A stretch of 64,000 nucleotides of DNA from Chytriomyces cf. hyalinus JEL632 (GCA_025435555.1 JAIWWG010000109.1:27722-91721); one strand, 5' to 3'; counted from the first letter of the stretch, positions 45,584-58,163 are shown. Numbers and translations are program-made. The notes: generated by a model not told the origin, from the letters alone.

Positions 45584-45960
45584 ACGGCCGGCAATAAAAT
45601 TCATCCACAACAATCTTTTTGCATTCGTGTGGATAAATATTGAGATTCTTGTGTATGAATTCCCAACAACCGCGCTCTCAAGAAAAATCGGTTTTAGTCT
45701 TCTGGATGAATATGGGGCGCATTCTTGTGGATGAATACGTCTTCTGGATGAATATGGGGCGCATTCTTGTGGATGAATACAAATCTGGTATTCATCCACA
45801 AGAATGCGCCCCATATTCATCCAGAAGACTAAAACCGATTTTTCTTGAGAGCGCAGTTGTTGGGAATTCATACACAAGAATCTCAATATTTATCCACACG
45901 AATGCACACACATTCATCCACATGAATCTTGCAGAATTGATCCTCAAGACTACGTGCAAA
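45584..45960. repeat. Foldback (long hairpin) repeat with ATTCTTGTGGATGAAT words, copy 1
   Basis: The stretch is a near-perfect inverted repeat centred near 45787 with arms of about 120-160 bp, so both strands read almost the same peptide. The left arm carries a 42-bp internal duplication (gtcttctggatgaatatggg onward, ending gtggatgaatac). Arms are built from attcttgtgKatgaat and its complement. The left end reads TACACGGCCGGCAATAA, which matches, inverted, the end of the second copy at 52.74 kb. Confidence 0.8.
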
Positions 45961-46074
45961 TGATCAAAGAATTGTTGAATAAATTCACTCATTTATTAAT
46001 AATAAGAAGAATAAAAAGAGGATTAGGAGCAAAAAAATAGAAGAAGTGAAAGTAGGTTGCCTGTCACGCGCCCA

Positions 46075-47599
46075 TCACCCGTAATCCTCATCATCATCAA
46101 CTTCCCACTCCTCTACCTGCTTACCCTTACCGTATTCCCGTTTCACACCATTCTCCCAGTTCTCACCATCCTCATGGTTCTCCCAATCCTCACACTCTTC
46201 ACCCTGTTCACCCTCCACACCCGCCTCAGCATCCTCACCTGTTCCATCCTCATCATCCTCACCCTCATCACTATCATCTCCACAAGTTCGTAGAATTGGC
46301 GCCATTGGTGCGTCATCAACATCTGCAGGCAGTTTTAGCATCCTTTTCACTTTGGAATATATTGATTGGAATTTGCGTGGAGGAAGACTGTTCAAATGGG
46401 CAAAATGGGCAGGGAAGTAGTCCCAGTAATTTTCTTTCAGTTGTTGAGTTTGAAGGTGTTTCGCAAAATGGACCTGCAAAAAAAGTTATGCATGTAGACA
46501 GAATAAAATAGAAACTAAATTTTACCAGCATGTGGGAGGCTTGGTGCATGTTGATTACATCATTAGCTGTGAGATTTTCCCATCTGTCATTTTTGTAAAT
46601 CAATGGGATGGCTTTCTCATCACTGTAAGGTTCCTGCGCAAGGATTGCAAGCTAAAATTTTTTTTTTAATTCTAGTTGACTGTGCCTCAAATAAATTCTT
46701 ACATTGGCTTTGAGTGCTGTTCGCAACAGTGATAATTTTTTTTATCACATCCACAGCAATAGCCCGTTCCGCTGCAGTGGTTGGACTTACGGTTGTGTTC
46801 TGTACCTGCAGAAAGAAAAGATGTAAAAAAAACCCCGAAATTAGCGAAATCAGCGAAATAATCACAAAAACTTGTGCGAAAGAATAAATACTTACTTCAA
46901 TATACTCCAGGCAATCCTCAGTGGAGTTTGAAGTTGTTGCAGGTGGTATATCCAGAGACTCAAAGAAAGGCACACGTCTCAACTTGAAATCAGACATGGG
47001 TGTGAAGGAAGTGACACAGAGCATCTCATAGAAGAAGATGGTAATGAATGGGACAGACTTGAGCTGAGCAATGAGAAGACATGCGAATGCAAAAAAATTT
47101 AATCAGGCTTGAAACATTTAATCAAAATAAAAAAAAACACGCAAGTCAAACTTTGAATGTGCCTGCCCAATCCTCCAGTTCTCAAGCAGCGTTGAGGGAT
47201 TCTGCCAGGATAGCGATGCCTGCCATGAGTTCACGTTCAGACAGCTGTTCAGAAGAAGAGGGAAGTGTTCAAAATATCATGGTGAGAGTGGAGTCACAGT
47301 GACAGTGTAAAAGTTAAGAGACCAACCTTGCCCAGCTTGTCCAACCGGCTCCTTTTCGAGAGAGGAAACCCGAATGCTTCAATGACTGCTTTGCTGTTGA
47401 AGCTTGATGGCTGACCTTGAGGACTTTGAGTGAAACTGGAAGTGCGAGAGCTGGCGGTCTGATTGCGGAGGGGGTTTGTTTCACTGTAGGGGGCATGTGG
47501 AGGAGGTCGGCGGGGTGAAGCTGCAGGGGCTGATGAGGGGCCAGAGGAGTTCGCTGTTGAGGCATTCAGGAGGGACAGGTAGCTGGGGCGTGGATTCAT
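46075..47599 (-). CDS. Multi-exon gene of unknown function, divergent partner of the Plavaka transposase
   Basis: Exons on the minus strand: 47599-47327 (Ser/Pro-rich, MNPRPSYLSLLNAS ... SRLDKLGK), 47244-47152 (LSERELMAGIAIL), 47063-46896 (SVPFITIFFYEMLCV, FKLRRVPFFESLDIPP), 46805-about 46710 (TAAERAIAVDVIKKIITV), 46652-46528 (LAQEPYSDEKAIPLIY, ENLTANDVINMHQASHML) and 46473-46075 (HFAKHLQTQQLKENYW, then an acidic tail). Most junctions are GT..AG with kept phase; the 46.7-kb junction needs a one-base adjustment. Exon 2 has one in-frame TGA. I do not recognise the family. Conserved-looking exons next to a transposase suggest an accessory gene of the same element. Confidence 0.5.
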
Positions 47600-47802
47600 G
47601 TTGGATGTAAAAAAGAAAATTTTTTCCAAACTGATCTGGCTGATGGAAAAAGATGACGCAATAAAAATCAGCGAGAGCTGAAAAATCACTGAGAATGTGT
47701 TCAAAAAAGTATAAAAGGGACAGATATTTCTTCAACATTGCATCAAACAGTTAATGCAAAATTGAACTCCACACACTGCCCCCTTCCTGTCTCCAAGTAC
47801 CA

Positions 47803-50685
47803 ATGCAACCATTCAGTCAAGAAAACCATTTTGTTCAAGTTCATGGAGGGTTTCAATGCCACAGCTGTGGTGCCATGTTTCAGCGAGCGTCAATTCCACC
47901 TTCTGTTGCTCACCAGGACTTTGAGAGTCGTAATCACACCGAGAAACGGAAGCTGCTGCTATTAGTCAGCTGAATGACAACCAAGGTGTGCACTCACAGA
48001 GTTTAAACTTTATCATGCATATCATTCTTATGCTTTTCTACTCAACACAGACGTTACTGAGGTTGACATTGATAGACACAACTCAGAAACTGAAAATGTT
48101 GACAGTCATAACTCGGAAACTTGCAATGTTGACAGACACAACTCAGAAACTGAAAATGTTGACAGTCATAACTCGGAAACTCGCAATGTTGACAGACACA
48201 ACTTGGATACTGAAAATGTTGACGGACACAACTCAGATACTGAAAATGTTGACGGTCATAACTCGGATACTGAAAATGTTGACAGTCACAACTCGGAAAC
48301 TCGCAATGTTGACAGACACAACTCGGATACTGAAAACGTTGACAGTCATAACTTGGAAACTCGCAATGTTGACAGACACAACTCGGATACTGAAAATGTT
48401 GACAGACACAACTTGGATACTTGCAACATTGACAGACACAACTCGGAAACTGAAAATGTTGACAGTCATAACTCGGAAACTCGCAATGTTGACGGACACA
48501 ACTCGGATACTGAAAACGTTGACGGACACAACTCGGATACTGAAAATGTTGACATTCATAACTCAGAAACTGAAAATGTTGACAGTCACAACTCGGAAAC
48601 TTGCAACGTTGACAGACACAACCCATGGGGCACTGAAACTTGGGATGTTGATCCTACCCAGAAAGCTGCTCCCATTGAGCTGAACAAGCAAGGTAAGCTC
48701 TAAAAAAGTTGTAAGCAGCTTCATGAATATTTTTCTAAACCCTTACTACTCAAAACAGATGTCACTGAGCTTGTGATTATGGAAGGCAATGCTGATGGAG
48801 ATGCTACCTGCTCAAACTCTACCAATGATGCAAATATTGATTCTGGCAATGCTGTGATTTGGGACGATGACCTTCCAAACTCTGACGATGACTCAGATTT
48901 CAGTGCAAGCAGTCATATGTACTCTGAAGATGATCCCAGTGATGTTGAAGCCAGTGACTATGCGGTGGACACAGTTACTGAGAGCAAGCCTGATGAAAGG
49001 TGGGCATTTCCTGTCGATGCTGGGAAATTCAAGGATGGGATCCACCTTCCATTCAGTTCCATTCTGGAATTCACGCTGCTGTCCTTATTCAGTAGCTTGG
49101 GTGCTTCAAAGTTCTCCCAAGATCAGCAGGATGGAGTTCTCAGCTTTCAGGGTTATTCCTGGTATACCAACGCTTGGGAGGCTGCGGTCTTTGACTGTCA
49201 AGGCATGCAGTTGGCTTCGGACCAAAGCAAACAATTGGCAAGTTATCAATGTGCCGTTGACACTTTTTAACGATGACACAAGGGGGAATGTATCAAAGAA
49301 ATGGAACAAATACGAGTCTTGGTTGTTCACACTTGCTGGCCTCCCATTCAAAGCCACCCAGCAGCAAGGGAATATACACTTCATTTGCACTTCAAAGAGG
49401 GCATCTGCCATTGAAACAACTCCAATGAACCCTTTACTTGGAACCAGAGGTGAACTTCCTTTCATTGCAGGCCCTTTGGATACTCCTGTCGAAATCCTGC
49501 ACTGCGTGCTTCTTGGAATTATCAAATACCTATTGCGGGAAACTATAGCTCAGCTGAGTGGAGACAAAAAGCAAGATTTAAAGGCGTACTTGGAAGGTGT
49601 GGGACAAGATGGATTTCCATCAAAAATTGACAGCCATGCCATGGTCCATTATCATGGGTCCCTGAATGGCAAAGACTTTTGCATCTTTGTACAAGTTGCT
49701 CCATTTGCACTTTATGCCATTGCACCTCCTGACCTGCGCTTTACTTGGATCTCACTATCTCACCTTGCTGCTCACTTATACATGTCACATATTGATGTGA
49801 CTTCATACAATTTGGACTTCACCAGAACGATAGATCACTTTGTGTTGCATGCCTCCAAAACTCCACACTTCTATTCAGTTGTCAAGCCCAAGCTTCATAT
49901 TCTTTGCCACATTCTGGCCTTTACCAGTCGATTTGGGCCAGCTCAGTTGTCTGCAACAGAGGCATTTGAAAGCTCAAACAAAACAATTCGCAACTGCATA
50001 ATGCACACGACTCATCAAAACCCTTCACAAGATGTGGCTTTGCAGTTTGCAAATAACCTGGTGGTTCAGCATCTGGTTGATGGAGGATTATTTCAGATAG
50101 AAAATACCTTTCACAGTAACGACTCACTTCAGCACATGTCTACCAGGACAGAACCTTCTTCCCGCAACCCCACCATGAAACTGGAACAGTTTGTCTTTCT
50201 GGACATGTATTCACCGTATCGGCCAGTCATTCTTCAAGTCACTTCAACTGACAAATTGCAAGAAAGTGCTACTGGCACGGAATTTGTCAGGTCGATTTCA
50301 TCTCCTCTGCCCAGTTATAATCCCAACTACAAGGAGCCTTTCATTTAATTGCAATGATGCTCTTGTCATCAATATTCAGCATTGCTGCTCTGCCAGTTGC
50401 GCAATTGCAAAAAAACGAGTCACAGAAAAAAAATGCAGTGCTGAAGTTGAAGGTCACAAGTTCTACATCAGGCATGCCCAAGACAATGCATTGTGCATCA
50501 ACATGTACCACTTCTGCACACGGAGAGCTGTTTCAAAAATTATTACACTAAGACCAACAGAAGTTGACAAAAAAGAGCTTGAAGATGCACTTGTTTTGGC
50601 TTTTGTAGAACCAAAGTGTAGAGGCAGACCACCTTCAAACAAAACAATGGTTATCACAACTCAAAAGAATTCCACAAAACGTTAG
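47803..50685 (+). pseudogene. Plavaka (CACTA-related) transposase gene with 10-residue repeats, frame-broken
   Basis: Parts in order: a possible zinc finger (FQCHSCGAMFQRAS ... HQDFESRNH, from ATG 47803), an exon 48051-48692 made of about 18 ten-residue repeats (HNSDTENVDG type), an acidic exon from 48759, then the Plavaka-type body: INVPLTLFNDDTRGNVSKKW, YESWLFTLAGLPF, FICTSKRASAIE, PLDTPVEILHCVLLG, KPKLHILCHILAFTSRFGP, SATEAFESSNKTIRN, and a Cys/His C-terminal block (HCCSASC, HKFYIRHAQDNALCINMYHF) ending 50685. Frame changes are needed near 47930, 49245 and 50320; some could be unrecognised introns. The family call is by memory of the DDxxGNxSKKWNKxES and RFGPAxxxATExFES patterns. Confidence 0.6.
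48060..48622 (+). repeat. 30-bp coding minisatellite, about 18 units
   Basis: Unit of the form gacagacacaactcggatac followed by tgaaaatgtt. Units alternate between gaaac-tcgcaatgtt and gatac-tgaaaatgtt versions, giving a higher-order 60-bp pattern. Period 30 keeps the reading frame. No unique spacers, so it is not a CRISPR array. Confidence 0.95.
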
Positions 50686-52479
50686 TAACTTTTGTTAAAA
50701 TGAGATTAAATCAGATGTCACTTCACAATCTGTTGGAACCACACTCTTTTGGGTTCACAATGATTATGACCAGAGAGAATCTGATCAGGTAACTTAAACA
50801 GTGATGTCAGTATCACTGCTCACTATAAGTTCACCAATAGTTTAATACCTTAAACAGTGATGTCAGTATCACTGCTCACTTGCACTATAAGTTCACAAAC
50901 AGAAAAGGGAAAGAAATGGTCCAACTAAATAGGAAAAAGTAGAAGAATGAAAACCAATCAGAATCATCCTGGAAGCATGACAATGGAAGCAATGTTCCAT
51001 TGTCATGAAAAATCCGAAATTTCTCTCCAGAACTAAAAACAATTTTCCCACTCCTCCAATCACAAGCTGCACACCAATCACTAGTTGCAAGCTTGCCTCC
51101 TTCATCTCCACTCCTCATGACACCTCCAACACTGGTGTCTCAACACAATCAAACCCCAAAAAGTCTTGGAAACATTGCCAATGTGAAATTTTTACATGTG
51201 ACTGTAGTACGGGTTAGGTGGTCTATAGTATAGCCTCTGGACATCTTCTGTGTTTTGATTTGGTCAGTCTCTGATGTACTTACTTCTGTATGAGTAAAGT
51301 GTAAACTCTACGTAATGTGATTGTGTTTTCTATGTGCGTATGAGGAGATCTGACTTTTCAGGGTCCAACTCTCATACCTTCGTGTATTCTGAGGTGAGAA
51401 GTCTCCTTTATTTGAGTACATGAGGGAGCCAGTGGTCCACCTTGACCATGGTCCACAACAGTGGCACAAACCTATGTTCATGGCTGACAGATTGCTGTGA
51501 GTGGACTTGTGTCTCAGCTGTTGCATTGGGACTGATTGGCTCACATGCTTATGTTGGCTGAAAAAGGGACATTATTTTGGTCTGCAGCGCCCCACACGTG
51601 CAACTCTTGTGCAACAAAAATCCTGAAATCATTGAACAACATTGATGAACAACATTTATAAACACTTTCGAGAACTGAAAACATCTTCATTTAGCTGCAT
51701 ATTATTTGACACTTCATGCAGTTAAACAGCTTGTTCTTGGAGTGTGTGCATGATAGCGACGACTGTCATTCTTTGTCAATAAAAATTTGCGCAAGAGTCC
51801 ACACCGCCCTCAGTCCACCTGCCTGAAGATGCTATTCAGACCTCCCCAGTGTGCCTGGAGACGTTTGACTGGCCCTCTGCGGCAGCAACCCTCTCCAATT
51901 GAAATCCCTCCTGTGCTTTTTCCAATCAGCACATCGGTCCGCAGCGCAGCAAAGAGTCAGTCAGCAGCTGATCTATCGAATGTCTTGCGGAGCCACCACA
52001 CTCTTCGAATCAACTGACCTCTGCCATACATCATCAGCTGCACAGCATGAGTGAGCACACTTATCAGCCATCGAATCACAGCACCATAGTAAAGTTTATT
52101 CAGATTGAGCGCCCCATCATGCGCCAGGTGCACTGCTCTCATTCTGATCAGCGCTGTCCGTCCAACAGCAGTGTTGGGTCGCAGCAGCACCAGTCAATCC
52201 CGTATCTCTGATCTGTTAAAGCACCAATCAGCGCAGGAACTTTATTGAAATGAACCAATCCAGCCGCCATTTCTTTCTGTGCACTATCTTGTTTTCATTT
52301 CTGAACCTCTGTCAGTGCTATTCAAATAAACACCGCCGCTTCTCTGTCCACTTCCATTTTCAATAGAATCCACTCATGCGCTGTCTCATTTAAAGATGCT
52401 CATGAGAGTATTTATTGTTTCCATAGCACTCCTTTCCCATCACTTTTATTTGTTCACTTTTTCTGTAGCTGTGCAAGAA
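50686..52479. other. Repeat-rich spacer, no supported gene
   Basis: Holds a ~45-bp direct repeat (50795-50840 and 50848-50890, cagtgatgtcagtatcactg), a 12-bp-arm hairpin (atgacaatggaa ... ttccattgtcat, near 50977-51006) and, inverted at about 51310-51490, the dispersed ggtcaaggtggaccactgg block also seen at 6.45 and 41.36 kb. Open frames here show no recognisable family. Confidence 0.5.
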
Positions 52480-52747
52480 TGCGACATTACTCTTGTGCAT
52501 GAATGTGTGCGCCGCATTCATGTGAATGAATTTTTGCATTCTTGTGGATGAATACAGCTGGTTTGCATTTGTGCACAAGAATAAATGCCACATTCATACA
52601 CAGCTCCTTTATTTACATTCATACACAAGAATGTGCCCTGTATTCATCCACAAGAGTCGCGTCGCATTCTTTGACAAGAAATTTCGTATTCTTGTGGATG
52701 AATTTCATAAAAATATTCATACACAAGAATATTATTGCCAGCCGTGT
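52480..52747. repeat. Foldback repeat with ATTCTTGTGGATGAAT words, copy 2 (degenerate)
   Basis: Contains at least six occurrences of attcttgtggatgaat or its complement and relatives (attcatacacaagaat). The right end ttattgccagccgtgta is the inverted form of the left end of copy 1. The hairpin is less regular than in copy 1. Confidence 0.7.
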
Positions 52748-52989
52748 AGTTAGTTCATACTCAGGTTTTATTACAAATCTTCTGTTTTAATGTTAGGAAT
52801 AAAAAGAAATAGGTTATAGCCGATTTTCAAAAATTTTCAGCTATAAGCAAATGGAGAAAAAGCACAATAGCTTTATAGCAAGCTAAAAATGATTCAATAA
52901 GGTTTTGAAAAGGTCAGACCTGAGGGCAAAACCATGTTTGACTGTTCTCCATTAATACTATCTTGCAGCTCTCTCATACAGTGGATTAT

Positions 52990-53400
52990 TAGATGCCCTT
53001 TTCAAAGTGCAACTGAAGTGTATAATAATTTGCTACTGGGTGGCTTTGAATAGGAGACCAGCAAGTATAAACAAACAAACTTTGAATTTGTTTTTTTTTT
53101 TAATAAATTGCCACTTATTTTATTGTTAAACAGTATCAATGTGCCATTGATAACTTCCTGTCTTTTTGCTTTGGTCCTGTTCAAATTTGGAAGTGCTGGA
53201 GTTGTTGGAGTTAATAGCAGCAGCAGGAATGCATCTAGAAGCACCAAAATTCACAGGAGTGCAGAGGGAGTTGAGCATTTCAGAATATTCTGAGAGTGTT
53301 GTGAATGATTTGGAGTTGGGAAGTTATGTATTTTATGCAGTTTTGGGTGGCACATTGATCTGTAATTTAGCTAGATTGGAAAGGGATTTATCCGCATGAA
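52990..53400 (-). pseudogene. Plavaka transposase fragment, degenerate
   Basis: Minus-strand sequence reads VINGTLILFNNKISGNLLKK, which corresponds position by position to VINVPLTLFNDDTRGNVSKK of the 48-50 kb gene. Upstream nucleotides also match weakly (aggaccaaagcaaa versus cggaccaaagcaaa). Key acidic residues are lost. An old second copy in inverted orientation. Confidence 0.6.
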
Positions 53401-55065
53401 AAACAAGGGTTAGCCATGAGTTTAAGCAATCCACCAATCAAAATAAATCAGAAGCGCAAGAATTGTGGGACTGGAGGGCATGCACAGGGGCACGCTGCTG
53501 AACAGCCTGAAAAGGGGATATAAGAAGGAGTTTTTGTTTTAGTTTTTCTCTTTAAGTTGTTATCTCTTATTGGCTGTGACACACAACTAACAGTTGCTGT
53601 GTTTAAGTTGTAGACAAGCCTCCAATAAATTCAAACAGGTCCAAAGTAGATTGCATAACTTGATAGTTCTAACTAGGGATGTTTTAGTCAAATTTATATT
53701 TCCTCACTACTTGTAGATTAACAGCAAAAGGAACACTGCTGACTGGAGCAATCATATTATTATCATGGATATTCAGAGATCCATTGGTAGTGAAGACCAT
53801 TTTCCCACAAGCTATAATGGATCTATCTCTGCTACAGCAAATGTTACTGGGACAATGCATGTGACTCCATCTTGTTGAAAATTTTATGCTTTACTAGCAG
53901 AAATATCAAAGAAGCTGTTTCCATATTGCTCTCTAACTATTTGAGTCAGAACTTCCTTAATGCATTTCTTTGAATGATACAGTTCTAAGCTTTGTAGTGT
54001 GGGTAGAATGTGCAACTGACTCTAAATTTGTGTATTTGTAAAAACAAAGCAAACAGTTTGCTAGATTAGAATAAAATAGACTTGCTTGTCACAAATACAA
54101 AACAGTAGTGAAACATTTAGCAAAGCTCTTATGTTGGTTGTCAAAGACTGCAGCCTCCCAGCATTGTTATACTAGAAATGTACTTATAAGCCTTGGGAAC
54201 TCCAGCCTGCTGATCTCAAGAGACTTATGCCAATGAATAAAGTCTGTAGTATGAATTACAGAAGGGAACTGAATAGAAAGTGGATTCTATCTTTGAACTT
54301 CCCAGTATTGATAGGAAATTCCCACTTTTTATTAGGTTTGTTCTCAGAAACTGGGTCCATCTCACATTCACTAGCTTCAATATCACTATGATTGTCTGAA
54401 ATTATTAAGATTATTTTTCAGTGCATTTTGTTTTTGATAACTTCATTGGTAAGAATGCAATGTCAAAATCGTAAAGTTAAATTATATTTCTTTTGCACTT
54501 AATAAATTGTCCAATATATGAAATACAAAATTTGTTTGAGTAAAAGAGAACTTTACTTCAATATATTTTGATGATATTAAATTGAATTTCAATATTCTAT
54601 AAATAATAATAATGGAGATAGATTTAATGCAGTTTATTTTTGTATACAAGTATGTGTCAATTGCAAAATCTGAAGCACAATTCTATTTTGTTTTTGCAAT
54701 TTGCAAAAAGTGATCATGAAAAAAACCAAATTTCCAAATCAGCAATGAGTGATGAGAATTCATTTAAAAGGTGCTGTAATTATTTTAGATGGCTGAGAAG
54801 AAATACTTTAAATCTGTATTACTTGAATGTATAAGCTAAGAAAGTCTAAGTATATCATACTGCACAATCCAGTGTTCTGTTTGACTCACAGCAAGAATTT
54901 GTCAATTACGTTATTGGCCATTGCTTCAATCAATAGTCATTCTGTGAGGTTTATTTTGTTTTGGATCTGTTCTGATCAACATGGTTAATATTCTAAAAAT
55001 CTGCTATCAAAAGGCAAGTTTAAAATCAGACACTACGATCATATTCAATCAAGGAACAAGCTGCT
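53401..55065. other. AT-rich spacer, no gene recognised
   Basis: Only short frames. A TATA-like gggatataagaagg near 53515 followed by caataaa near 53620 could be an LTR-type promoter/terminator pair, but no second LTR was found. The segment is the most AT-rich of the window. Confidence 0.4.
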
Positions 55066-56990
55066 ATGACCAGTCTGAGTAATACTATCTCAACTACCCC
55101 CTGTCTCTCAGGCCCTTCTTCTCCAAGTGGTCTTGAAGCTGCAAATGGTTCTTCTGCCGCAAAAAGTCTTTCTGCTACCAGTTGTCTTCCTGCTCCAAGT
55201 GCATTCCAAGCTAAAGGCGTTAATGCTTCAAATCAAAATCTATCAAATGCCAGCTATTCCGGCCACCTGCTCCACCTCAACCTTATCAGAAACACGAAAA
55301 TTTTCAAAACTGGTTCCAGCATACAGGTATACTTTTTGAACTTGAATCTAGCAATCATGTTTGTGGGTGTTGACTGTGGATAGGGCTGTATATATTCTTT
55401 GAGGTGAGTTGAACCTTTATTGTATTGCCTATTTCAACATTGGCTGTGCAAATACATCTCCTTCATCAGAGTTCACTATACCCTCTGCTCCTGATGATGA
55501 AGCTACTGACATGGAAGTTGACCAGCAACCTGCCCCAACCATGGAAATGGCTAAGCTGGAGTTGGAGCAAGACAGACTCAACTTGGACAACTACAAAAGA
55601 CAGTTTGAGAGAGAAACTAGGTTCTACACCCTCAAGATAACTAAATATGAAGTTAACCTAAGAGTGTATAAGAATCTGCTCAAGGTCCACAGCCAGTGGG
55701 TATCTCTCTTGAAGGAGCACATTGATGTCATGCACAGTCAGACCACTATTTCCAGTCTGGAGTCACTTCCTGAGATACTGGATGCTTTGTTCCTTCATTG
55801 CAACTCTAAGCACTACACATCTATGACCAATGAATGGGCCAAAACTGAAGGAGGCTTTCCAATCAAGCAAGTGGAATGATCAGACCCAAAGGAAAGATAT
55901 TTTATTATCAATGGAGGACACACTACCAAGTTAGACAAGCAACTTGGCAGTATCTTTAAAGGAAGGCTCATGGAGGTAATCCCACCTGATGACAGAGAAT
56001 TTGGACCTCTCTTCCTTAGTATCCAAGCTGACAGACACAATGGACTCTGCTGTGGTACTTCAGCAAATCAGTGAATGCATGGCAGACAAGGCCCTCCTGA
56101 GACCAACAGCAAAGGCCAAACTCACTGGAGAGAAAAGATCTGTGGACTCCACTGGAGACAAGCTTTGTTTGGTCCACCCCACTGCTAATCACTCCAATGA
56201 GGAATGCTATGCCCAAGGTGCTACCAAAAAGAAACCTAAGACTTCCAAAGGAGCTTCAATTGAGGTCAAAGCTGGTAATTAGAAGAAACCTGATGGAAAA
56301 GCATTAGGAAAGCAAGCTACCAAAGCTCACCCTCCCAAGCATGCTGATGCATTGGCTGCTCAAGTGAAGGCCTTGCAAGCTAAATTGGAGGCACTTGAAA
56401 AGTCAGCTACCAGCTCAAAGAAGATCCAAGTCTTGAAATCCAGAGTTGGTGAGTCTATCTATTACCTTAATCATTATAAAGATTATGAGTTACTAACTGA
56501 GAACCCTGTCTATCTAGATAGTGGAGCCAGTAAGCATGTTGCTCCAGTGGAACTTGTCTTGGACAATGTAGTTGAGGTGACTACTCTGCATTTTCTCATA
56601 GATGCCACTAATAACCAGTCTTCTATTCAGATGCAAGGAGATTTGGTACACAACTCTGGTGGTAAGCAAACTACATTTTCTGATATGCTTCAGTGCAACA
56701 AACTGACTGACACTCTCATCTCTTGCTCAAAATGGCTATCTGGAACAGATGACAGGATTATCCTGACCTCTGAGCATGCCTTCTACCAAGGAGCAGGAGA
56801 GTCTACCCAGCACCAGATTGCCAAAGTTGTCAATGGCATGTACTGCATGACTCTCCTGGGAAAAATCCATGAATCTGCCAAAGTCAGCACTTGTCAGTTC
56901 TTGACCAAGTCACAGATGACAGGATCATCCTTACTTCTGAGCAAAAGATGCAAACTTATATCCAATGCATTATAGTGAGGAGCATCGGGC
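55066..56990 (+). pseudogene. Ty1/copia retrotransposon gag-protease remnant
   Basis: A coiled-coil-like gag part (KLELEQDRLNLDNYKRQFER, WVSLLKEHIDVMHSQT, WAKTEGGFPIKQVE) is followed, after an in-frame TGA at 55877-55879, by SDPKERYFIINGGHTTKLDK. Then, in another frame, come a knuckle-like CLVHPTANHSNEECY and the aspartic protease core VYLDSGASKHVAP with FLIDATNNQSSIQMQG. The order is that of copia gag-pol, but integrase and reverse transcriptase are missing after about 56990. Lesions: TGA, one TAG near 56280, and a frameshift near 55990. LTRs were not identified. Confidence 0.65.
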
Positions 56991-57614
56991 AAACCTCCTC
57001 TTGCTCTTGCAGTACGAGCGCCGCGTGAGAAACGTGGGCCCCGATTTGTTGTTGGAGGAAGTTTTGACTGATGAAAGGATTGCTTCAGTCAAAAAGTCGG
57101 TGTCGCTAATGGTCCATCCGGACAAAAACAGCCTGTACAAGGACCACCTGCTCTTGCATCTGGAACACATCGGACTCATTACATCTGCCTTGCAAATGTG
57201 GGGCAAAATGACAGTCGACTAACAAAAAGCAGCCTTTCATGTGGTGGATGACCTGGTAGAGGAATATAAGTTTTACCTTCGTCGCTGCGAAGGAGACTTT
57301 GACTTCCCCCCAGTCCCCAGACCTTGGCGAGCTAGGAAGTGAAAAAGGACATTCTTGTAGAGGCGCATGAGTTAGTCGAGCACATGTACGCGTTCTACAA
57401 GGGTCGCCGGTGTCTCAAGGTCGTCCAAATCAGCAAGGCTGACTATCTGGCTCGCACGGCTCAGGTTGTTGAATCCAGCGACGAAGACGAGGATGAAGAC
57501 CAGGATGAGGATGAAGACCAGGATGAGGATGAAGACCAGGATGAGGATGAAGATGAGGGTGAAGATGACAACCTTGACCTCGAAAGTGATGCGGGGGATG
57601 ACATGGAGGATTAA
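56965..57614 (+). pseudogene. Unknown acidic-tailed protein remnant
   Basis: Frame from 56965 (SEEHRANLLLLLQYERRVRN, SLMVHPDKNSLYKDHLLL) meets a TAA near 57220 and continues in the same frame (AAFHVVDDLVEEYKFYLRR, FDFPPVPRPWRAR). After a one-base shift it goes on with DILVEAHELVEHMYAFYKGR and a tail of DEDEDQDEDEDQ repeats (18-bp nucleotide unit, 57480-57560), ending 57614. No known family. It directly follows the copia relic and precedes the 563-aa gene, so it may be a dead relative or accessory piece of that neighbourhood. Confidence 0.35.
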
Positions 57615-58163
57615 CGTGGGGTTAACAAGCCCATGCATGAGAGTTTTAATCAGAGAAAATTTGTAAAAAATTTATTTCCAAACATCTCTTCCAATTGTTA
57701 CACAGCAATGCCACTTCACTTGCCACATCAATCAAAATTGCATCCATAGCCATAGTGCCAAACCTCTTTTCAATTTTCAGTGCAAACCAATATCTGCATT
57801 CTCTGTAAGGCAATGGATGATGTTGTTCCTGGCGTGGCAATTGCCTGATGCTCAAATTGATGCGGGAACAACGTCACACTAAACCAGTCGGAGTTGCGGA
57901 GCCACCCGATGGCAATGACAGCAAAATGTTGTTTGAGTGGCATGACCAGGCAGACTGGAACAAGGACCTATCAGAGTGTGAGAGACGCGAAGACCCAATT
58001 GGACAAGGACCTGCTTTCCCACACATTTGTTTTCCCACACCCCTGAATTGTTCCGTATAAGATGATCACCTCCTCTGATCAAATTTTCAAATTCACAATC
58101 CACGATTGTCATGTCGTCATCAGCTGGGCAATCAAATATTGGTATTGCTCTCAAATCCAACAT

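Noticed and set aside
48060-48622. Regular 30-bp repeats that could look like a CRISPR array
   Set aside because: Units are directly contiguous with no unique spacers, the period preserves a reading frame, and the setting is a eukaryotic transposase exon.
48054-48626. Cys/Gln/His-rich minus-strand frame over the minisatellite
   Set aside because: It is the antisense reading of a 30-bp repeat; its regular motif is dictated by the repeat and it has no extension outside it.
53430-53640. Second LTR-like segment
   Set aside because: Promoter-like and polyadenylation-like words are present but there is no terminal symmetry, duplication or retroelement coding next to it in the right orientation.
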